From contig JANWVR010000035.1 of assembly GCA_025056735.1 (NCBI GenBank), positions 1 to 64,000 of the forward strand: DNA of 64,000 nt. The letters run 5' to 3'. This document shows, one piece after another, positions 54,516 to 63,343 of this stretch (position 1 is its first letter; each line of letters begins with the position of its first letter). The stretch comes from Saprospiraceae bacterium. Lineage in GTDB: Bacteria; Bacteroidota; Bacteroidia; Chitinophagales; Saprospiraceae. Both the position numbers and the translations under genes were made by a program. Under the pieces are notes generated by a model. That model did not search any database, was not told the origin of the DNA, and worked only from the letters and a program-made list of their open reading frames with translations.

Positions 54516-55685
54516 TCATTTCGAGATTTGGCCGATCCACGTGCTGGCATAGGTACCTACGCGGTCTTTCGCCTGGGCCTGTTCGGCAGATTGAATATCA
54601 AAAACAACTTTTTCGCGCACAAAAGAGGGCAGGAAGTCCAGTTCACGGGCAGCCGAACGCATCAGCACGCGCGCTCCTGGTGCGGCGTTTTCTATGATGA
54701 GGCGCCATTCTTCCTCTAAGGCCGGGTGCAAGGCGGGCGCTTTGGCCATCCAGTCCTGGTGGTCGAGCAGCACAAAGTGCGTGTACTGGCCAGGCTGCTG
54801 ACGCAAGAACTCGCTCAGCGTAGTCGTATGCGTGCTCACGCGCGAGCTGCGCTTGCGAAGGTCGTCGAAGTACTCTGGACGCAGGTAGTTGGGGCAACAG
54901 TCCGCTGTGTAGTGGCCATAGAAATACAGCTTCCAGAAGTAGTTGTCCTGAAGCGGGAGGTCGCGCAGTACCCGGCGCAGGCATTCGGTGAAGTAGCCCG
55001 CCAGGCCATTAGGATAAGTAGCTGCTGCCAGCGCCTGCTGGCTTTCGGGCACGCCCAGCATGCTCTGGAAGACGTGCTGGCGCAACGCCCAGGTGAGCAG
55101 AGGGCTGAAGAATTTCGGTTCGAGCTGGTCGTAATGGCGTGCCTGCTCTTCTAAGGTTTGCGCGGCGAAAAGGTTTCTGGCCGCAGCCCAGGCCGACGGG
55201 TGAGCGCGCAACCACTGCTGCACTAACCAGGCCGCCATGCCGCTGCTGCCGTACCAGTAGAACGAACGCCGCAGCCCGCGCCCCGAGAACGCATGGATGA
55301 AACGCTCCCACCACTGGCGCGCAAACGCATCGGGCAGGCGCGGCAGCACGCAATCGTAGAACACTTCGCGCGCATCAAACGCGCAGCCTTGGCCAAAGAA
55401 CCGAAACAGCGTCTCGCGATCGCTCCCCTGAAAAAGGGCTATTTTGAATTGCAGCAGCGCATTTTGGCGCGGATTGACGTCCACGCAGGAGATGCTGGCC
55501 ACGTCGTCGAGCAGGTAGTCCAGCGCATTGCAGCCGGCACTCGTCAGCATGACGATGCGACTGTGGGCGTTTAATTGGAGCAATTGGCGGTCGCAGCGCG
55601 GATCCTCCCAGCAGGTGTTATAGACCAAATTTTGGCCGTGTATCTGGCGGAAGATGCGCTCATTCAGCGTGTGTAATAAACCCAT
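54516..55685 (-). CDS. btaA: DUF3419 protein, BtaA-like diacylglycerol 3-amino-3-carboxypropyltransferase
   Basis: This 389-residue protein matches DUF3419/BtaA, which moves the 3-amino-3-carboxypropyl group of SAM onto diacylglycerol, the first step to the betaine lipid DGTS. Recognised blocks are FRQIHGQNLVYNTCWEDPRCDRQLL, the SAM loop VMLTSAGCNALDYLLDD with SCVDVNPRQNALLQFK, and a C-terminal THFVLLDHQDWMA with GARVLMRSAA. It is probably membrane-associated. A -7-like TACCTTTG (55713-55706) lies 20 bp upstream. The BtaB-like methyltransferase follows immediately. Confidence 0.85.
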   Translation of the reverse strand: MGLLHTLNERIFRQIHGQNLVYNTCWEDPRCDRQLLQLNAHSRIVMLTSAGCNALDYLLDDVASISCVDVNPRQNALLQFKIALFQGSDRETLFRFFGQGCAFDAREVFYDCVLPRLPDAFARQWWERFIHAFSGRGLRRSFYWYGSSGMAAWLVQQWLRAHPSAWAAARNLFAAQTLEEQARHYDQLEPKFFSPLLTWALRQHVFQSMLGVPESQQALAAATYPNGLAGYFTECLRRVLRDLPLQDNYFWKLYFYGHYTADCCPNYLRPEYFDDLRKRSSRVSTHTTTLSEFLRQQPGQYTHFVLLDHQDWMAKAPALHPALEEEWRLIIENAAPGARVLMRSAARELDFLPSFVREKVVFDIQSAEQAQAKDRVGTYASTWIGQISK

Positions 55686-55772
55686 GGCTTTGTTTTCGTA
55701 GCCGACAAAGGTATGGATAGCATATTCCCCGGCCTGTTATCTTTCAATTAAGAACGTTGCCAGCGCGCCGCA

Positions 55773-57476
55773 TCAAGCGGGTCGGAAAGCACGCGCCCTC
55801 AGCCTCAGCGTTGTAACGCCTTGAAACGTATCTTCTTGCAGGCTAAAGGCCAGGTCGAAAGGACGATGCTGCAATTCTTTGAAGCGTTCGGCTAAGTCAA
55901 AACCGATGCCGGTAAAAACGGGGCCATCGCCCTGTCGCACCGATAGTTGCACGTGCCCGGCGTGCAGACAGCGGCTTTGTCCGGTGTCGCGCACATTTCT
56001 GGCTAAGAAGATGGGCGTCATGTTGCCGGGGCCGAAGGGGGCAAACTGCCGCAATATGCGCCAGAATGCCGGCGTGATATCCGCCAGTTCCAACTCGCTG
56101 CATAGGGCAATCTCGGGTTGTTCAGCAGATTGAGGCAGGCGCTCGCGGACGACTTCCTCAAAGCGTTCAACAAAAAGCGGAATGCGTTCTGCGGGCAGTT
56201 GTACACCAGCGGCAAACGCATGGCCGCCAAAAGAGGTGAACAAATGCCCGCACTCTTTGAGCGCCGCATGCAGGTCGAAGCCCGGCACTGAGCGCCCCGA
56301 GCCGATGGCCATCTCGCCGCTCTGTGTGAGCACGACCGTTGGGCGGTGGAAGCGCTCCACCAAGCGGCTGGCTACAATGCCTATGATGCCTCTGGGAATG
56401 CTGGGGTCGAAAAGTGCAATGCTTTTCTGGCGTTTGAAGCCCTCCTGCTGAGTCAGCGCTTTCACAGCGACGGAGGTGGCGGCGCGCTCGATTTGCTGGC
56501 GCTTGCGATTTTTAATCACCAACTGAGCGGCCTGCTCCATAGCGCTGCGGCGCTCCTGGGCCAGCAATACGCGCACGGCATCGCGGGCGTCGCCCATGCG
56601 GCCGGCGGCGTTGAGCAGCGGCCCGAGGCCAAACACGATGTCGCGCACCTTCAAGGGCGGAGCGCAATTGCTTTTTTGCATCAATGCCCAGACGCCCGTG
56701 CGCGGCTGGCGCTCGAGGTGGCCGATGCCGAAATGCGTCAGCACGCGGTTTTCGCCCACCAAAGGCACGAGGTCGCAGCACGTGCTGAGCGCCACAAAGT
56801 CGAGCAGGTCTTCCAACTCCTCTGCGGGCATTCCCTGGGCCAGCGCCAGGCCTTGCGCCAATTTGAACGCGATGCCGCAGCCGCTGAGGTGCTTGTTGGG
56901 ATAGGCGCAATCGGGCCGCTGCGGATTGAGCACGGCATGCGCCGGCGGCCCTTCACCGTCCGGCAGGTGGTGGTCGCACACGATAACGTCTATGCCATAG
57001 CCGCTGGCTAAGGCCACCGCATAGTGCGCCTGAATGCCGCAGTCAATGGCGATGAGCAGCGACGCTCCGGTCTGGCGCGCGTATTCGATGCCCTCCAGAC
57101 TGACGCCATACCCCTCGCGCTCGCGGTCGGGCAGGTAGTAATCCAGATGCGCATGAAAGCGCGACAGGAAGGCATACAGCAGCGCCACGCCCGTCGTGCC
57201 GTCCACGTCGTAGTCGCCGTACAGCAAAACGCGCTCACCCCGCTCGATGGCCCGGCTCAAACGGGCAACGGCCCGATCCATGTCCTGCATCTCGAAGGGC
57301 GAATGCAGATGCGCCAACGATGGCCGAAAGAACCGCTTCGCCGCTTCTAACGTGTGCACGCCGCGCTGCGCCAGTATGCGGCACAGCGCCGGGTGGATGC
57401 CCAGCTTCTCGCGCAGCCGCTCGACGACGGCTTCGTCGGTTTCTATCAAGCGCCAACGCGGCTCCAGCATGGTCAT
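55773..57476 (-). CDS. recJ: Single-stranded-DNA-specific exonuclease RecJ
   Basis: The 567-residue 5'-3' exonuclease acts in recombination and repair. DHH-superfamily motifs are all present: LLYGDYDVDGTTGVALLY, IAIDCGIQ, VCDHHLP, and the DHHA1 motif SFGGHAFAAGVQL. The C-terminal OB-like domain (about 460-567) is complete. A second Met at residue 3 is an equally good start. No promoter box is evident just upstream; the PKD-cyclophilin gene ends 44 bp before it in the same direction, so it may be co-transcribed. Confidence 0.96.
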   Translation of the reverse strand: MTMLEPRWRLIETDEAVVERLREKLGIHPALCRILAQRGVHTLEAAKRFFRPSLAHLHSPFEMQDMDRAVARLSRAIERGERVLLYGDYDVDGTTGVALLYAFLSRFHAHLDYYLPDREREGYGVSLEGIEYARQTGASLLIAIDCGIQAHYAVALASGYGIDVIVCDHHLPDGEGPPAHAVLNPQRPDCAYPNKHLSGCGIAFKLAQGLALAQGMPAEELEDLLDFVALSTCCDLVPLVGENRVLTHFGIGHLERQPRTGVWALMQKSNCAPPLKVRDIVFGLGPLLNAAGRMGDARDAVRVLLAQERRSAMEQAAQLVIKNRKRQQIERAATSVAVKALTQQEGFKRQKSIALFDPSIPRGIIGIVASRLVERFHRPTVVLTQSGEMAIGSGRSVPGFDLHAALKECGHLFTSFGGHAFAAGVQLPAERIPLFVERFEEVVRERLPQSAEQPEIALCSELELADITPAFWRILRQFAPFGPGNMTPIFLARNVRDTGQSRCLHAGHVQLSVRQGDGPVFTGIGFDLAERFKELQHRPFDLAFSLQEDTFQGVTTLRLRARAFRPA

Positions 57477-57520
57477 GGCAGAAAAAGAAGTGCAGACAAT
57501 GGGAGCCGAAAGTTAGGGCT

Positions 57521-58414
57521 TTATTTGATTACCCTCACCTTCATCCAAACGTCCTTCTTCGGGCGGTCGGCCTGGCCAGTCTCAACGGCAGCGATTTTGT
57601 CAATGACCTCCAGCCCTTCGATGACGCGGCCAAACACCGTGTACTCGCGGTCTAAGTGCGGCGTGCCGCCAAGTTTGCGGTAAGCCTCGCGCTGTTCAGG
57701 CGTGTAGCGGAAGCCGCGCATCATTTCTATTTGACTTAACTGCCCCTCTTCTACTGGCGCGCCCTGTACGATGTAGAACTGTGAGCCGCTGGACTCTTTC
57801 TTGGGGTTGTTGGTGCGCGCCGCAGCAATAGCGCCCTTGAGGTGAACGAGCGAGTCCACAAATTCAGCGGGTATTTGATAGCCCGGCCCCCCTATGCCCA
57901 GCATCTGGCCCGGCGCAGCATTGCGCGACTGCGGATCGCCTCCCTGAATCATGAAGCCGCGAATGACGCGGTGGAACAGCAGCCCGTCGTAAAAGCCTTC
58001 TTCGGCCAGTTTCAAGAAGTTGTCGCGGTGCTTGGGCGTGCTGGCAAACAATTCAGCCAGCATCGTGCCGTATTCCGTTTCGATTTCGACAAGGCAACGC
58101 TCCGGCGCCTTGACTTGGACAACTTTTTCCACGCTCTTGCTTTTTTTGCCCCGCAGGGCAGTGAGTTTGACTTTGTAATTACCCGAATGCTTGTACACGT
58201 GTGTCGGGTTGGCCTCGCTCGACGTAGCGCCGTCGCCAAAATCCCATTGGTACGCCTCCGCACCCGAGGACTGGTTGGTAAAGGAGACTTTTGCCGGCGC
58301 CGACAGTTTTTCCGGGAACGAAAAATCGGCAGCCAGCTTCTTTTTCTTTTGCGCCATCAACGGCAACGCGCCCAACAGGGTCAGCAGCATCAGAAGGATG
58401 TTTGTCTTTCGCAT
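57521..58414 (-). CDS. Exported PKD-cyclophilin fusion (peptidyl-prolyl isomerase)
   Basis: This 297-residue exported protein has a signal peptide at 1-22 (ALPLMAQ). Residues about 27-102 form a PKD domain (FTNQSSGAEAYQWDFGDGATSSEANPTHVY) and residues 106-297 a cyclophilin-type isomerase domain (FHRVIRGFMIQGGDP, NPKKESSGSQFYIV). The cyclophilin active-site Arg and Phe of FHRVIRGFMIQGG are kept. It probably folds outer-membrane or secreted proteins. A tandem palindrome array begins 13 bp upstream of its start codon. Confidence 0.92.
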   Translation of the reverse strand: MRKTNILLMLLTLLGALPLMAQKKKKLAADFSFPEKLSAPAKVSFTNQSSGAEAYQWDFGDGATSSEANPTHVYKHSGNYKVKLTALRGKKSKSVEKVVQVKAPERCLVEIETEYGTMLAELFASTPKHRDNFLKLAEEGFYDGLLFHRVIRGFMIQGGDPQSRNAAPGQMLGIGGPGYQIPAEFVDSLVHLKGAIAAARTNNPKKESSGSQFYIVQGAPVEEGQLSQIEMMRGFRYTPEQREAYRKLGGTPHLDREYTVFGRVIEGLEVIDKIAAVETGQADRPKKDVWMKVRVIK

Positions 58415-58426
58415 ATTCTAACGTAA

Positions 58427-58544
58427 CCACAAACTTGTTTGACTGAGTAACCGCCGAACTTGTTCTACCAAGTAGCAGCCAAACTTGTTTGGCTGAGCAA
58501 CTGCCGAACTTGTTCGGCCAAGTAACGGCCAAACTTGTTTGGCC
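58427..58544. repeat. Palindromic repeat array B (five copies at exact 25-bp period)
   Basis: Five 18-bp units start at 58427, 58452, 58477, 58502 and 58527, each 25 bp apart. The reference unit is GGCCAAACTTGTTTGGCC (58527). Unit 3 is AGCC...GGCT and unit 4 GCCGAAC...GTTCGGC, so changes in one arm are matched in the other; units 1 and 2 are degenerate. Spacers are GAGTAAC, AAGTAGC, GAGCAAC and AAGTAAC. It lies between the dipeptidyl-peptidase stop and the PKD-cyclophilin start. It is the reverse complement of the units in array A. Confidence 0.88.
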
Positions 58545-58596
58545 AAAATGTTTATTTAAAAAATTTTTGCATACGCTTTTCCATAAAAAAACCGCC

Positions 58597-60768
58597 CTAA
58601 CGCCCTCCCGGCGGGCAGTGCGTTTTCAAGAAGTTAGTGAATAAAGTAGCCAAATGCTGCCCCGTTCCCTCGCCCTCCGAGATGCTGTGCGAGCGGTTGG
58701 GATAGGCCATGAACTGGAATTGCTTATTGTATTTAATAAGTTCGTTAATAAGGATTTCGGCGTTCTGGTAGTGTACGTTGTCGTCGGCGGTACCGTGGAT
58801 ATACAGCAAGTTGCCGCGTAAGTTTTTGGCGTGTGTTACGGGCGAGCCGGCCAGAAAGTCCTCGCGATTTTCTTGGGGCAGGCCCATGTAGCGTTCCTGG
58901 TAGATGTTGTCGTAGGTAAGCTGATGGGTAATGGCGGCGATAGCGATGCCGGTATGGTAGATGTCGGGGTATTGGAACAGCAAGTTAAGGGTAGCGGCGC
59001 CTCCGCCGCTCCAGCCATGGACAGCCACGCGCGAGGTGTCAATCCAGCGCCAGCGTTGAAACATAGCCTGGGCGCCCATAGCCTGGTCTCGGATGTTGAT
59101 GATGCCGATCTTGCGATAGATAGCCTTTCGCCAGGCGCGCCCTTTGGGGGCGGGGGTGCCGCGTCCGTCGAGCGAGGCATAGATGTAGCCGTCTTTGCTC
59201 ATGTCGCCCACATAGAGGCGGTTGCGCCCGATGCCAAAGCGGTCGCGGACGGTGGCGCCTGCTGGTTCGGTGTAAACATAGAAGACGATTGGGTAGCGCT
59301 TGGTGGAGTCGAAGTCGGCGGGTTTTACCATCCAACCGTCCATGGTAACGCCGTCTGCGGTGGTTACCTGAAAAAACTCGATCTTTTTATCGGCTGGCGG
59401 CTGTATTTCTAATGGAATAGCCTCCTTTGGGTCAAGTGGCTTGTGGTCGGGTAGCGTAATCCACTCTTCGGCGCGCGGCGTGTAGTGATTGGAGAAGGAA
59501 TGCAAGGCATAGCGCGCATTGGGTGAAATAGCGTAGGCATGCGTGCCGGCTTGCCCTTGAGGCGAGATGCGTTCGGGGCGGCTTTTGCCGTCCATACGGA
59601 TGCGAAAGAGGTACTCCTGTGTGGCGTTAGTGGGGGAAGCTGTAAAATACAGGTATCCGCTTTTTTCGTCTATGCGCGCAATGCGGATTACATCGTAGTC
59701 GCCGGGCGTCAGCAGCGTTTCCGATTTGCCGTTGCGGGAGATGCGGTAAGCGTGTCGCCAGCCGTCTTTTTCCGAGAGCCACAGAAAGGAACGGCCACCT
59801 TCGAGCCAGTCCCAGTAGCCTTTTTCGCCGTCGGCTTTCAGGTCTATCCAGGTATCGTCGGTTTCGGTGTAGATGACCTGCACTTTGCCGGTGGCAACGG
59901 AGCAGAGCAGCAGTTGGCTGACATTTTGCTTTCGGTTGAGTTGTTGCAGGAGCAATTCCGAAGAATTGGCGGCCCATTCCATTCGCGGCAGGTAGGTATT
60001 GGCCGGGTCGCCGGGCAGGTCCATCCAGCGCGTTTGAGCCGTAGCCACTTCCACCACGCCGATGCGGTACGGCGAAGGCGGTTCGCCCACTTTGGGGTAT
60101 TCCACGGGCACGATGATGGAGTAGACGGAGTCGAGGTTGTTGATCATGTAAAAGTCGCGCACTCGATTGGCGTCAATTTGCCAGTAGGCAATCTGGCGGC
60201 TGTCGGGGCTCCAGCGGAAGCCGTCGCGGCAGTCGAATTCTTCTTCGTAGACCCAATCAAAAGTGCCGTTGATGAGTTTGCCGCGCGCGTCGGTTTGCGT
60301 CAGCTGAGTTACTTTCCCTGTGTTTAGGTCTTCTACGTACAGATTGCGTTCGCTCACGTAAGCGACTTTTTGCCCGTCGGGCGAAAACTTGGCAAACATG
60401 AGCGAAGAGGTCGGGCGCTCTTTGCCAAGCTGACGCAATTCGCCCTTTTTTAGATCTAAAACCCAGTAATCGCCGCGCGTATCGTATCGCCATACGCGCC
60501 GAGTGTTGGTGTATAAAAGCACTCGATTACCGTCTTCCGAAAAAAAGAAATCGCGTACCGGCATGGGCGCCAGAGCGCCCGGCTGTGTCAGCTGTTGTGG
60601 CGAGACGACCACCTCCTTTTTTCTGTCGGGCAGCGTAACCTTGATAATCTGCCCTGGCTTTGCCTCATACTCCCAATAACTATCGCCTGCCGGCGTCCAA
60701 TGGATGTCTTGAGACCAGGTAGCGAGGGTCAAAAGACATAAACAGCATAAAATGAGGATTTTGCGCAT
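58597..60768 (-). CDS. S9-family dipeptidyl-peptidase IV
   Basis: This 723-residue exported serine peptidase removes N-terminal dipeptides, usually after proline or alanine. It has a signal peptide at about 1-19 (LATWSQ), a DPPIV N-terminal beta-propeller (about 90-480), and a C-terminal alpha/beta hydrolase. The nucleophile Ser587 is in HGWSGGGAATL, the Asp in IHGTADDNVHYQN, and the His in YPNRSHSISEGEG. The propeller carries DWVYEEEF, the double-Glu motif that binds the substrate amino terminus in DPP4. A TATCTTTG box (60822-60815) lies 46 bp upstream. Confidence 0.95.
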   Translation of the reverse strand: MRKILILCCLCLLTLATWSQDIHWTPAGDSYWEYEAKPGQIIKVTLPDRKKEVVVSPQQLTQPGALAPMPVRDFFFSEDGNRVLLYTNTRRVWRYDTRGDYWVLDLKKGELRQLGKERPTSSLMFAKFSPDGQKVAYVSERNLYVEDLNTGKVTQLTQTDARGKLINGTFDWVYEEEFDCRDGFRWSPDSRQIAYWQIDANRVRDFYMINNLDSVYSIIVPVEYPKVGEPPSPYRIGVVEVATAQTRWMDLPGDPANTYLPRMEWAANSSELLLQQLNRKQNVSQLLLCSVATGKVQVIYTETDDTWIDLKADGEKGYWDWLEGGRSFLWLSEKDGWRHAYRISRNGKSETLLTPGDYDVIRIARIDEKSGYLYFTASPTNATQEYLFRIRMDGKSRPERISPQGQAGTHAYAISPNARYALHSFSNHYTPRAEEWITLPDHKPLDPKEAIPLEIQPPADKKIEFFQVTTADGVTMDGWMVKPADFDSTKRYPIVFYVYTEPAGATVRDRFGIGRNRLYVGDMSKDGYIYASLDGRGTPAPKGRAWRKAIYRKIGIINIRDQAMGAQAMFQRWRWIDTSRVAVHGWSGGGAATLNLLFQYPDIYHTGIAIAAITHQLTYDNIYQERYMGLPQENREDFLAGSPVTHAKNLRGNLLYIHGTADDNVHYQNAEILINELIKYNKQFQFMAYPNRSHSISEGEGTGQHLATLFTNFLKTHCPPGGR

Positions 60769-61017
60769 CTATTTCTCAAGTCTAATGAATATCCAAGCGC
60801 CCTTTTTGGCCGGGCAAAGATAGCCTCAGCGCTCACATAACTGCGGGGCATAAAAAGACGCATACATGGCCGAGACGCTCACACATTTAGGTAGCGAAGA
60901 AAAAATCATCGCCTTTGAGCAGATTTTTTCTAAACAAATTTATCGCCGCTCTTGTTACTTTTGCTGCCTGAAAAGGCGAAGTAGAATCAATCTAAATTCA
61001 CGGAGCATTTTTCAACT

Positions 61018-62238
61018 ATGGACAAGCGTAGAATGATCTATTTAGACAACAATGCAACCACGCCTTGCGACCCGCGGGTGGTGGAGGCAATGCTTCCTTA
61101 TTTTTTTGAGCATCCGGGTAATGCAGCTAGCCGCAGCCATCCTTTTGGGTGGGAAGCAGAGGAAGCGGTGGACTATGCCCGCGAGCAGATTGCTCAGCTG
61201 ATTGGCGCCGAGGACAAGGAGATTATTTTCACGTCGGGCGCCACGGAGAGCAATAACTTGGCCCTCAAGGGCGTCTTCGAGATGTATGCGCGCAAAGGCA
61301 ACCACATCATCACGGTGGAGACGGAGCACAAGGCCATTTTGGATACCTGCCGCCATTTGGAGAAAATGGGTGCTGAGGTTACTTACTTGAAGGTCAACTC
61401 CGAAGGTCTGATCAACTTAGCCGACCTGGAAGCCGCCATTCGCCCGACCACCATTTTGGTGAGCGTGATGTGGGCCAACAACGAAACGGGCGTCATTCAG
61501 CCCATGCGCGAGATAGCAGCTATTTGCGAAAAACACGGCGTGCTTTTCCATAGCGATGCCACGCAAGCGGTGGGCAAAATTCCCACTTTCCCTCGCGAAG
61601 TGGGCATTCACCTGATGTCATTTACGGCGCATAAAATGTACGGTCCAAAGGGCGTAGGCGCGCTGTATGTGAGCCGCAAGAATCCGCGTGTCAAAGTAAC
61701 TGCCCAAATGGACGGCGGCGGTCATGAACGCGGCATGCGCTCCGGCACGCTCAACGTGCCCGGCATTGTGGGCTTTGGTAAAGCCGCTGAAATCGCCCGT
61801 CAGAGCATGGCCGAAGAGTCTGAGCGCCTGCGCCGCATGCGCGACCGCTTGGAAAGCGCCCTCCTGCAGTTGGAAGAGACCCAGGTCAATGGTTCTCGTG
61901 AACACCGCATGCCGCACGTAACGAACATATCCTTCAAGCACGTCGAAGGCGAAGGGCTGATGATGACTTTTAACCAAAACATCGCCGTCTCTTCCGGTTC
62001 GGCATGCACGTCGGCCTCACTGGAACCTTCCTATGTCTTGGTAGCTATGGGTTTAGGCGACGACTTAGCCCACTCATCTATCCGATTCTCACTGGGGCGC
62101 TTTACTACCGAGGAAGACATAGATTTCGCCATTGAGGCCGTTACCAAAGGCGTCAACCATATGCGCGAAATCAGCCCCATCTGGGAGATGTATAAAGAAG
62201 GTGTTGACCTCAGCAAAATCGAATGGGCCGCACATTAA
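61018..62238 (+). CDS. iscS: Cysteine desulfurase IscS
   Basis: This 406-residue PLP enzyme takes sulfur from cysteine for iron-sulfur cluster assembly. The PLP lysine is Lys206 in [12 protein letters not shown] and the sulfur-carrying Cys330 lies in [13 protein letters not shown], whose position marks the IscS (group I) rather than the SufS class. IscU and an A-type carrier follow in the same direction. A -7-like TACTTTTG (60956-60963) lies 55 bp upstream without a TTG partner. No IscR-like regulator is adjacent. Confidence 0.97.
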   Translation: MDKRRMIYLDNNATTPCDPRVVEAMLPYFFEHPGNAASRSHPFGWEAEEAVDYAREQIAQLIGAEDKEIIFTSGATESNNLALKGVFEMYARKGNHIITVETEHKAILDTCRHLEKMGAEVTYLKVNSEGLINLADLEAAIRPTTILVSVMWANNETGVIQPMREIAAICEKHGVLFHSDATQAVGKIPTFPREVGIHLMSFTAHKMYGPKGVGALYVSRKNPRVKVTAQMDGGGHERGMRSGTLNVPGIVGFGKAAEIARQSMAEESERLRRMRDRLESALLQLEETQVNGSREHRMPHVTNISFKHVEGEGLMMTFNQNIAVSSGSACTSASLEPSYVLVAMGLGDDLAHSSIRFSLGRFTTEEDIDFAIEAVTKGVNHMREISPIWEMYKEGVDLSKIEWAAH

Positions 62239-62255
62239 AGTAAAACCCGAGCACT

Positions 62256-62360
62256 ATGCCTATTCAAAGCCCGCCCGATCCTATCTCTGCGCTCCTGTAT
62301 CGGATCGTCTATTTCGTTCGAGGCCTTTGGTATAGTCTCATCAAAAAGAAAAAATCCTGA
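62256..62360 (+). CDS. Possible 34-residue membrane peptide between iscS and iscU
   Basis: An ATG 17 bp after the iscS stop opens 34 codons, ending TGA at 62360. The peptide has a hydrophobic middle (ISALLYRIVYFVRGLWYSLI) and a positive tail (KKKKS), as in single-span membrane microproteins. It occupies the otherwise empty gap before iscU and needs no unusual start. Its reality is unproven: no family is recognised, and chance ORFs of this size are common. Confidence 0.35.
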   Translation: MPIQSPPDPISALLYRIVYFVRGLWYSLIKKKKS

Positions 62361-62406
62361 CATTGTACTTTAAACAACATCCTGTCTTTCAAAAATACCC
62401 TGTCCT

Positions 62407-62835
62407 ATGGCATACAGCAGCAAAGTTCTCGACCACTTTCAAAACCCACGCAACGTTGGCGTGCTGGATAAATCAAAGAAAAATGTGGGTACTGGCTTAG
62501 TCGGCGCCCCTGAATGCGGTGACGTGATGCGCCTGCAAATCGAAGTGGACGAAGAGACGGGCGTCATCCGCGACGCTAAGTTCAAAACCTTTGGTTGCGG
62601 CTCGGCTATCGCTTCCTCGTCGCTGGCTACCGAATGGCTCAAGGGCAAAACCATCGAAGAGGCCCTCAAGATTGACAACATGGATATTGTGGAAGAGCTG
62701 GCCCTGCCGCCCGTTAAGATCCACTGTTCTGTGCTGGCTGAAGACGCCATTAAGGCCGCGATTGAAGACTACAAGCGCAAAAATGGCCTTTTAGAAGCAC
62801 CCAGCCAAGCCGCTGAACAAGCCGTAACTGCTTGA
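62407..62835 (+). CDS. iscU: Iron-sulfur cluster scaffold IscU
   Basis: This 142-residue scaffold has the three cluster-ligand cysteines Cys37 (GAPECGDV), Cys64 (FGCGSAIASSS) and Cys107 (IHCSV), and the LPPVK motif that binds HscA-type chaperones in other bacteria (here ALPPVKIHCS). It accepts sulfur from IscS upstream. Its stop overlaps the region just before the A-type carrier gene, so they are co-transcribed. The last 12 residues (SQAAEQAVTA) are an extension beyond the usual 128. Confidence 0.97.
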   Translation: MAYSSKVLDHFQNPRNVGVLDKSKKNVGTGLVGAPECGDVMRLQIEVDEETGVIRDAKFKTFGCGSAIASSSLATEWLKGKTIEEALKIDNMDIVEELALPPVKIHCSVLAEDAIKAAIEDYKRKNGLLEAPSQAAEQAVTA

Positions 62836-62837
62836 TT

Positions 62838-63164
62838 ATGATTTTTGTAGCCGATAGCGCCAAGTCTAAGATTGCCGAAATACGCGCCGCAGGCGGCGTG
62901 AGCGATGACTATTTCCTTCGTGTAAGCGTCGTCTCAGGCGGCTGCTCGGGTTTGTCATACAAGCTCGATTTCGACAACGAGCTCAAACCCAACGACCAGG
63001 TTTTTGAAGATAACGGCGTCAAGGTGGTTACCGATTTGAAGAGCTTCCTTTACCTCTTCAATACAACGTTGGAGTTTTCTGGCGGCCTCAACGGCAAGGG
63101 CTTCCATTTTAACAATCCCAACGCTACACGCACTTGCGGGTGTGGAGAGAGTTTTGCCGTCTGA
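62838..63164 (+). CDS. iscA: A-type iron-sulfur carrier (IscA/ErpA family)
   Basis: This 108-residue protein carries Fe-S clusters from the scaffold to apoproteins. The three conserved cysteines are Cys36 (SGGCSGLSY), Cys100 and Cys102 (TCGCGESF). It starts 2 bp after the iscU stop. Assignment to IscA rather than ErpA or SufA is by position in the cluster. A strong hairpin lies 30 bp after the stop. Confidence 0.93.
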   Translation: MIFVADSAKSKIAEIRAAGGVSDDYFLRVSVVSGGCSGLSYKLDFDNELKPNDQVFEDNGVKVVTDLKSFLYLFNTTLEFSGGLNGKGFHFNNPNATRTCGCGESFAV

Positions 63165-63194
63165 GCGCAAACGCCTTTAGATGGAAAAACTAAG

Positions 63195-63232
63195 CAGGCG
63201 TCCGCTCTTCAAAGGGCGGGCGCCTGTGTTGC
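63195..63232 (+). terminator. Terminator-like hairpin after iscA
   Basis: CAGGCGTCCGCTC pairs with GGGCGGGCGCCTG in a 13-bp stem with two G-U pairs and a 6-nt loop. It is followed by TGTTGCTT, a poor U-tract. It ends the isc gene group. Confidence 0.6.
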
Positions 63233-63343
63233 TTATGCGCCGCGCAACGCATCGGCCTATGAAAGACATTTTGAGAGGCTAAGCAGCGCATTTGCCTGCT
63301 TCTTCGTTCCTTTGACGGCGTCACACGCAAACGTGCGCATTCC

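Noticed and set aside
58179-58532. Short ORFs over the palindrome arrays (here and at 25046-25351) with repeated P-N-K-F-G-like peptides
   Set aside because: The repeated peptides are only the translation of the palindromic DNA repeats; the frames have no start context or family similarity.
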